From positions 1-18,072 of the forward strand of contig JANTFY010000019.1 in the NCBI GenBank assembly GCA_024763185.1: DNA of 18,072 bases, given 5' to 3'. This DNA comes from Gammaproteobacteria bacterium. GTDB lineage: Bacteria; Pseudomonadota; Gammaproteobacteria; GCA-001735895. Positions 13,460-18,072 of the stretch are shown here, piece by piece. The notes under the pieces were generated by a model. The model had not been told where the DNA came from, did no database searches, and saw only the letters and a list, made by a program, of their open reading frames with translations. The translations under genes were made by a program, and so were the position numbers. Each line of letters opens with the position of its first letter. Position 1 is the first letter of the stretch.

Positions 13460-15749
13460 GTTTACTCTCCTTTTTATCGAAAGCCATCAATAAGGGTGGC
13501 AATAATATAAAATCTGCAATAAGTGCAAACACAATGGTGGTTGCCGTCATCAATCCCATATCCGAATTTAATGCAAATGCGGACTTGGTCAACACCAGAA
13601 AGCCCAGCGTCAACACCACAGAGGTCGCTACCAGCGCAAGGCCGACGGTACGGAATGCGTAACGAGTTGCATCCTGTGCATCCAGACCCTTTTCCCGACG
13701 CGCACGCAGGTATTTACTTAAAAAATGCACGGTATCGTCCACCACGATGCCCAGCGTCATGCCCGTCACTACCGATAACGCGAGACCGACCTGGCCTACC
13801 GCCATACCCCACAGACCAAACGCCAGACCGGCGGGTATCAGGTTAGGTATCAGACTGATAAACCCTATGCGCAACGAGCGCAGGGCGAAAATCAGTATCA
13901 CCGATATCAATACCAATGCCACGGTCGTGCCCAGCAGCATGGCGCGGATATTTCGAAATCCGATATGACTGAACATGATGGTTGGGCTTGCTCCTTCATT
14001 TTGCATTGAGGGCGGCACATTATTTTTAAGCCATTGCTGGGCGCGTTCCTCCAGTGCCAGCACATTCGTGGTCGACATGTTGTATAACATCACCGTCATG
14101 CGCGTTGCGGATTTATCGACATTGATCTGGTTATTCAAATCCAGTCCATACGGTAACGACATTTCATACAACAACAGGTATTGCGCCGCCAGGTCACGCT
14201 GATCAGGTAACCGGTACCAACTCTCTTCATCGCTGTGCATATTACGATTGAGCCGCTTGAAAATATCGGTGATCACGTTGACATGAATCACTTCCGGCTG
14301 TTCACGAAACCAGTTGGCAAAGGCTTCCACGTCTTTCAGGAATTGTGGGTTACTGACGCCCCCGGCCTCTCCAGACTCCAGCGAATAATCCACCAGGTAC
14401 AAGCCGCTTAAATTTTCCGAGGCAAAATCCGCATCGCGCCGGAATTCGATCTCGGTGCTGAAATACTTGGTGAATTCGTCGTTCAGTTCGTTACGCGGTA
14501 CAAACGACAGCAGGGTCACAACGATCAGCCCCATCACAACCAGCAGTCCTTTTCTTCTGGCGATCACAAACTCGGCGAAGTTGATCATCAAGCGACTAGA
14601 ACGGGTTTCGATCACCTGCTCCTTAACCGGCAGGATCATCATCATGGCCGGCAGAAAAGTCACACTCAGGATGAAGGCAATCACCACCCCCATGGCCACG
14701 ATATTGCCGAGATCACGAAAGGGTGGTGCATCGGAAAAGTTCAAACTGAGAAAACCGATACCGGTGGTAATCGTGGTCAGAAAAACCGGCTGCATATTGA
14801 TACGCAGACTGTCTATCATCGCCTCCCGTTTACTTTCACCATGATGAATCGCTATCAGAAAATTCATCAGTATATGCACGGAATGCGCTATTGACATGGT
14901 TGGAATAATCATAATGGCGGAGAACGAAGGCGGCGTTAAGGCAATACCCATCCAGCCCGCCAGGCCCATCGCACCGACGATGGAAAAAACAATCACAAAA
15001 AAGGTTGAAAGCGTACCACTGAGCCCCTTCACCCAGAAAAACAACACGATCACAAACACCAGGAACATAAAGGGGACCAAGTGCTGCATGTCGTATTGAC
15101 TGGCCTCAGGAAAAGCCCGGTTCATCATGATAATGCCCGTCAATTTAACATCGATACCTGAGAATTTTTCCTTGAACTCAGATTTCAGATTACGGATAAA
15201 GTCTACAACTTCCGGATTCTCACGTGTTACATCCTCACCCTTCAGTTCAATCGTTACATTGATACCGGTCACATGACCACTGGGAGAAACCAGGCGATTG
15301 ACCAGCAAAGGTTCGCTTATAGCAATTTTCCTGACTTCCGCGATACGGGCAGGCGTCAGTTCATCATCGGCATAAACCAGATTCTCAACGATCAGATCAT
15401 CTCCTTCGGCCCGGGTATGCTGAAAATTGGTTATCGAATCGACACGTGTGGAATACGGCGTCTGCCAGGCCTGCTCGGTTAACCAGGTCACTGCCTTCAG
15501 GTTTTTTTCAGTAAAGACATCGCCGTCATCGGGCACCAGCACCATCATCACGTTATCATTCTTGGAATAGGTGTCCTGTAGGTTCTCAAAAGCCAGCAAC
15601 TGGGGGTTTTCCTTGCTGAAAAATACCCGGTAATCGTTGGTAAATGACAGAAACTGGATCCCGTATCCCATACCCAAAACCAGCACAATACTGAGCAGCA
15701 CCACCAGCCATTTGAATTGAATTATGTTCTTTGCATAGGTTTTAACCAT
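13452..15749 (-). CDS. RND superfamily transporter, MMPL/HpnN-like
   Basis: 765 residues. The order is one helix (about 13-33), a periplasmic domain starting FTNDYRVFFSKENPQL, a bundle of five helices (about 225-375), a helix near 403-417, a second periplasmic domain (about 425-615) and a final five-helix bundle. This is the two-fold repeat of RND proteins at the length of MMPL/hopanoid-transporter members, shorter than the roughly 1000-residue AcrB class. The fourth helix of the second half has GIVVDDTVHF with Asp671-Asp672, the usual proton-relay pair. The matching site in the first half is PTMSIAHSVHILMNF, without acids. Its ATG overlaps the TetR stop as ATGA. No membrane-fusion protein gene is nearby, which supports a lipid-type exporter over a drug pump. 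Confidence 0.9.
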   Translation of the reverse strand: MVKTYAKNIIQFKWLVVLLSIVLVLGMGYGIQFLSFTNDYRVFFSKENPQLLAFENLQDTYSKNDNVMMVLVPDDGDVFTEKNLKAVTWLTEQAWQTPYSTRVDSITNFQHTRAEGDDLIVENLVYADDELTPARIAEVRKIAISEPLLVNRLVSPSGHVTGINVTIELKGEDVTRENPEVVDFIRNLKSEFKEKFSGIDVKLTGIIMMNRAFPEASQYDMQHLVPFMFLVFVIVLFFWVKGLSGTLSTFFVIVFSIVGAMGLAGWMGIALTPPSFSAIMIIPTMSIAHSVHILMNFLIAIHHGESKREAMIDSLRINMQPVFLTTITTGIGFLSLNFSDAPPFRDLGNIVAMGVVIAFILSVTFLPAMMMILPVKEQVIETRSSRLMINFAEFVIARRKGLLVVMGLIVVTLLSFVPRNELNDEFTKYFSTEIEFRRDADFASENLSGLYLVDYSLESGEAGGVSNPQFLKDVEAFANWFREQPEVIHVNVITDIFKRLNRNMHSDEESWYRLPDQRDLAAQYLLLYEMSLPYGLDLNNQINVDKSATRMTVMLYNMSTTNVLALEERAQQWLKNNVPPSMQNEGASPTIMFSHIGFRNIRAMLLGTTVALVLISVILIFALRSLRIGFISLIPNLIPAGLAFGLWGMAVGQVGLALSVVTGMTLGIVVDDTVHFLSKYLRARREKGLDAQDATRYAFRTVGLALVATSVVLTLGFLVLTKSAFALNSDMGLMTATTIVFALIADFILLPPLLMAFDKKESKHV

Positions 15750-16405
15750 CAGTCATCCTCGCTTGGTTTTTTTATCAACTGCAAATACTGGATTAATCCC
15801 TCTCCACAACGGAGCAATTTTTCCAGGTCCTGTGAAATCATGCCAGCATTTAGGCAGCCTTCCATGCTCGCGACCACCATTAAAGCCACCTGCTCGGGGG
15901 TTACCTCGTCGATAATATTTCCAGCCTGTTGTGATTTTCTTATCGCATCAATGATGGCCTGGTACCAGGCATCATAGATGCGGTGTAATCTCAACCTGAA
16001 CCCTTCATCAATGGGCGCCATTTCCTGGGTGAGATTACTTAACGGGCAGCCAAGTTGAATATCGGTTAGAGAAAATGCACGGCCAGCTTCTCCTATCAAA
16101 CGGGTCAAAGCTACAATGGGATCGTCAGATAGCTGTAAAGGCTGGATAAAACTGCGGTGTATTCGATGAGCAATCACCTCATCGATGACGGCATAACCCA
16201 ACTGTGTTTTATTGGGAAAATGATGATAAAGCGCCCCCTTGGTGACCCCCGTATGCGACAGGATCGTATTCAGGCTGGCAGCCTGGAAGCCATTCACATG
16301 AATCTCCTTGTATGCTGCGAATAAAATCCTGTCTCGAGTATCCGGCTCAGGCTGTCCTGCCAGAGGCTGCCACCAGTAAACTTCAGAATCTTCAAGATCA
16401 GACAT
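15749..16405 (-). CDS. TetR/AcrR family transcriptional regulator
   Basis: 218 residues. The N-terminal DNA-binding domain (about 23-69) reads TRDRILFAAYKEIHVNGF, then TILSHTGVTKGALYHHFPNK, the canonical TetR helix-turn-helix with the GALYHHF recognition helix. The C-terminal part (about 80-205) is all-helical and should form the ligand pocket and dimer face. It ends overlapping the transporter start by 4 bp, so it is the first gene of the unit it probably represses. Two palindromes in its own promoter fit TetR dimers, implying autoregulation. The ligand is unknown, possibly the transporter substrate. The Shine-Dalgarno is weak. Confidence 0.93.
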   Translation of the reverse strand: MSDLEDSEVYWWQPLAGQPEPDTRDRILFAAYKEIHVNGFQAASLNTILSHTGVTKGALYHHFPNKTQLGYAVIDEVIAHRIHRSFIQPLQLSDDPIVALTRLIGEAGRAFSLTDIQLGCPLSNLTQEMAPIDEGFRLRLHRIYDAWYQAIIDAIRKSQQAGNIIDEVTPEQVALMVVASMEGCLNAGMISQDLEKLLRCGEGLIQYLQLIKKPSEDD

Positions 16406-16424
16406 TGGGAATACTCAACAGGTA

Positions 16425-16440
16425 CATACCGATCGGTATG
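16425..16440. promoter_or_regulatory. TetR-type operator 1, perfect 16-bp palindrome
   Basis: CATACCGATCGGTATG is fully self-complementary. It lies immediately downstream of the -10 box, over the expected transcription start. Its half-site ATACCGA is shared with operator 2, and the centres are 23 bp apart. Confidence 0.88.
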
Positions 16441-16469
16441 CTTATAATACCGACCAGTCGGTATGTCAA
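16441..16469 (-). promoter_or_regulatory. sigma70 promoter of the tetR-RND-LolA-like-barrel unit
   Basis: On the minus strand TTGACA (16469-16464) is a perfect -35, followed by a 17-bp spacer and TATAAG (16446-16441), five of six to the -10 consensus. The start codon at 16405 would leave a short 5' leader. The spacer is filled by operator 2 and operator 1 abuts the -10, so a bound regulator should exclude RNA polymerase. Confidence 0.88.
16447..16464. promoter_or_regulatory. TetR-type operator 2, 18-bp palindrome within the promoter spacer
   Basis: ATACCGAC, two central bases, GTCGGTAT: perfect 8-bp arms with the same ATACCGA core as operator 1. It occupies almost exactly the -35/-10 spacer. 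Confidence 0.88.
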
Positions 16470-16909
16470 GATGATTTTTACTTTGTTGTTAAACCTAAAA
16501 GAAATAAATCAGTACGGCATTCAATCCTGTGTATGACTTTCTTATCCTTTACCGATGATGAACACTCAGGGGAAATCACTCACGAGCCCATGCCTGATAG
16601 CACTATTGGTAATACAGAATAAGCCGGCATGGGGCCATCTCAAAGAGCCAATGAGACTCTAAATCAGACGCATCGATATGCCATAGGCCGGATCATCGAG
16701 GATGGCAGTATAGCGACGTTTTATGGATGTGACAGGTGAATCTGTACCGGCCTGAACCTTAGAAAAATATATCTTCCTGTTGCTACGTAACACCCCATGC
16801 CTGCGGCTGGTTATCCTGAAAAAGGTTACCCGGTTTCTACCTTCGGATTTCGAGTGCTTAAACGCCTGGTCAGCATTTGCAGATAACTCATTACGCTCGT
16901 TGATTTGTT
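16470..16909. other. intergenic stretch without a supported gene
   Basis: About 440 bp between the promoter of the TetR unit and the rapA stop. I read all six frames by eye. The longest pieces are a 29-codon frame from ATG 16533 to TAA 16620-16622, continued in the same frame by another 38 codons to TGA 16737-16739, and a frame entering rapA antisense from 16780. None resembles a family I know, and none has a convincing ribosome site. No terminator with a T-run is seen after rapA. It may be decayed coding sequence or simply spacer. Confidence 0.5.
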
Positions 16910-18072
16910 CTAGACCGCAACCAGAACCCGCACCGCATCAAGTCGAATATTGGCTGCGTCGATCTGTAACAACACCTGGTTCAGCTGGTTCTTGAAGTAG
17001 TCAATCTCCTCATCACGCACATTGGGATTAATGGTTTGCAGCGCGATCAGGCGGTCCACCTCTTTTTGCAGTAAGGCATCGGCATTTTGCCTGGCCTGCT
17101 GTTGTTTTTCAGGCAACAACCCTGCAGCAACCTGTTCGGCTTTATCGAGCAGGCTTTTGATCACGCCCTCTCTTGATTTAACCACCTTGATCGAGGTGTC
17201 GATATCCACATATTGCAACAGTCGCTGAACGGTATCGGGCGGTAACTGAAGCTGATGCTGTTCACCGTTTTCATCGATACAGATGCGCAGCAGATTATCC
17301 GGCAGGAAACGCTGCGCCTTGAAATCCATCTTGTCCGAGATTTCCAGGCGGAAGAAACAGTCCAGTAACAAGGTGCCGGGTTTGACCGCGCGGTACTTGA
17401 GCGCCAGCAACGCGGTATTGCCCTGCTCACTGGTTTGCACCATGTCCATCAGGGTTCGTACCAGCGGATGCACCCAGGTCAGGAAACGCACGTCTTCATT
17501 GGCCAGCGCAATATCGCGGTCGTAGGTAACGGTCAGGCCTTCATCCGGCAGACCAGGGATTTTGGCCAGCATGTGATCGGTGGGGTGTAACACCCATACC
17601 CCGGGACTTTGAATTTCAAAATTAATCCCGAAGCTGTCATACAGGGTTTCCATATAGCGCGCCAGATCCAGCGACAGGTTGAGTGATTCGGCCTGCTCAC
17701 GTAACTCCCGGGCCTGCGCCGGCCGACAGGAGTTATATTCAAGCAAGCGGTCGCGCCCCTGCTGCATCTGTTCATTCAATTCATTGTGTAACGACGCCGT
17801 GCTGTTATAAAAAGTCGAATGATCCGACTTTGCATCGCGCAAACACGCCTGCAACGACTGGCGGGTTTGCATAAACACACTGTGCCCGGCTGGACAGGTC
17901 TGTTCGAAAGCATTCAAACCTTCATGAAACCAGTTCAGCATCACCTGCTGCGGGGTAGCCAGCATGAACGGCACATGGATATTGATCGTCTGCGACTGGC
18001 CGATGCGGTCGAGCCGACCAATGCGTTGCTCTAACAGGTCGGGATTGTAGGGCAGGTCAAACATCACCACAT
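16910..18072 (-). CDS. rapA: RNA polymerase-associated protein RapA, C-terminal part
   Basis: The gene enters from the right edge, and about 387 residues of its C-terminus are visible, ending at TAG 16910-16912. The first residues FDLPYNPDLLEQRIGRLDRIGQ are helicase motif VI of Swi2/Snf2 ATPases, whose arginines act as arginine fingers. What follows is the RapA-specific C-terminal region, including GINFEIQSPGVWVL and VTYDRDIALANEDVRFLTWVHPLV. RapA binds core RNA polymerase and aids its recycling after transcription. The usual length is about 950-970 residues, so the N-terminal ATPase lobe is outside the window. No break is seen in the visible part. Confidence 0.93.
   Translation of the reverse strand, partial: VVMFDLPYNPDLLEQRIGRLDRIGQSQTINIHVPFMLATPQQVMLNWFHEGLNAFEQTCPAGHSVFMQTRQSLQACLRDAKSDHSTFYNSTASLHNELNEQMQQGRDRLLEYNSCRPAQARELREQAESLNLSLDLARYMETLYDSFGINFEIQSPGVWVLHPTDHMLAKIPGLPDEGLTVTYDRDIALANEDVRFLTWVHPLVRTLMDMVQTSEQGNTALLALKYRAVKPGTLLLDCFFRLEISDKMDFKAQRFLPDNLLRICIDENGEQHQLQLPPDTVQRLLQYVDIDTSIKVVKSREGVIKSLLDKAEQVAAGLLPEKQQQARQNADALLQKEVDRLIALQTINPNVRDEEIDYFKNQLNQVLLQIDAANIRLDAVRVLVAV

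Noticed and set aside
16533..16739. Two in-frame short open frames separated by TAA as a pseudogene
   Set aside because: 29 and 38 codons are within chance, no Shine-Dalgarno, and no recognisable homology; listed only as an observation.

Overview
The window looks like chromosomal DNA of a gammaproteobacterium with moderate G+C. The Crp/Vfr-type regulator, the RapA C-terminus and the gene order rpe-gph-trpE-trpG-trpD-trpC followed by a convergent crp all recall Pseudomonas and its relatives, where trpC lies next to vfr and rpe and gph lie next to trpE. A secreted Gly/Tyr/Trp-rich protein resembling sulfur globule proteins hints at a sulfur-oxidising lineage. That hint is an inference from composition, not proof. 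I see no mobile element, CRISPR array, tRNA or rRNA.

Layout: (1) 1-872, the start of an OsmC-family gene divergent from crp. (2) 878-6306 on the minus strand, a compact block in transcription order rpe, gph, trp leader/attenuator, trpE, trpG, trpD, trpC. (3) 6437-8595, small separate genes: a CopD-like membrane protein, a periplasmic cytochrome c, an RsmC-like methyltransferase and the sulfur-globule-like protein, separated by two strong bidirectional terminators. (4) 8810-11492, purine genes purE-purK (minus) divergent from purC (plus). (5) 11502-16405 on the minus strand, a four-gene unit in transcription order TetR regulator, RND/MMPL transporter, periplasmic LolA-like protein, outer-membrane beta-barrel. 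(6) 16406-16909, a regulatory region plus about 440 bp in which I support no gene. (7) 16910-18072, the 3' end of rapA.

The trp block makes anthranilate (TrpE/TrpG), attaches PRPP (TrpD) and closes the indole ring (TrpC). trpF, trpB and trpA are not in the window. Between gph and trpE I read a 17-codon leader peptide ending Gly-Trp-Arg-Trp, whose Trp codons lie inside the 5' arm and loop of a hairpin followed by eight U residues. This is a trp attenuator of unusually compact design, with no separate antiterminator that I can find.

The TetR-RND-LolA-like-barrel unit is the best candidate for an under-described system. It has one inner-membrane, one periplasmic and one outer-membrane component, overlapping or near-overlapping gene ends, and a near-consensus sigma70 promoter. 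One palindrome fills that promoter's spacer and a second covers the likely transcription start. I infer an autoregulated, inducible trans-envelope transporter of a hydrophobic molecule. The substrate cannot be read from the sequence.
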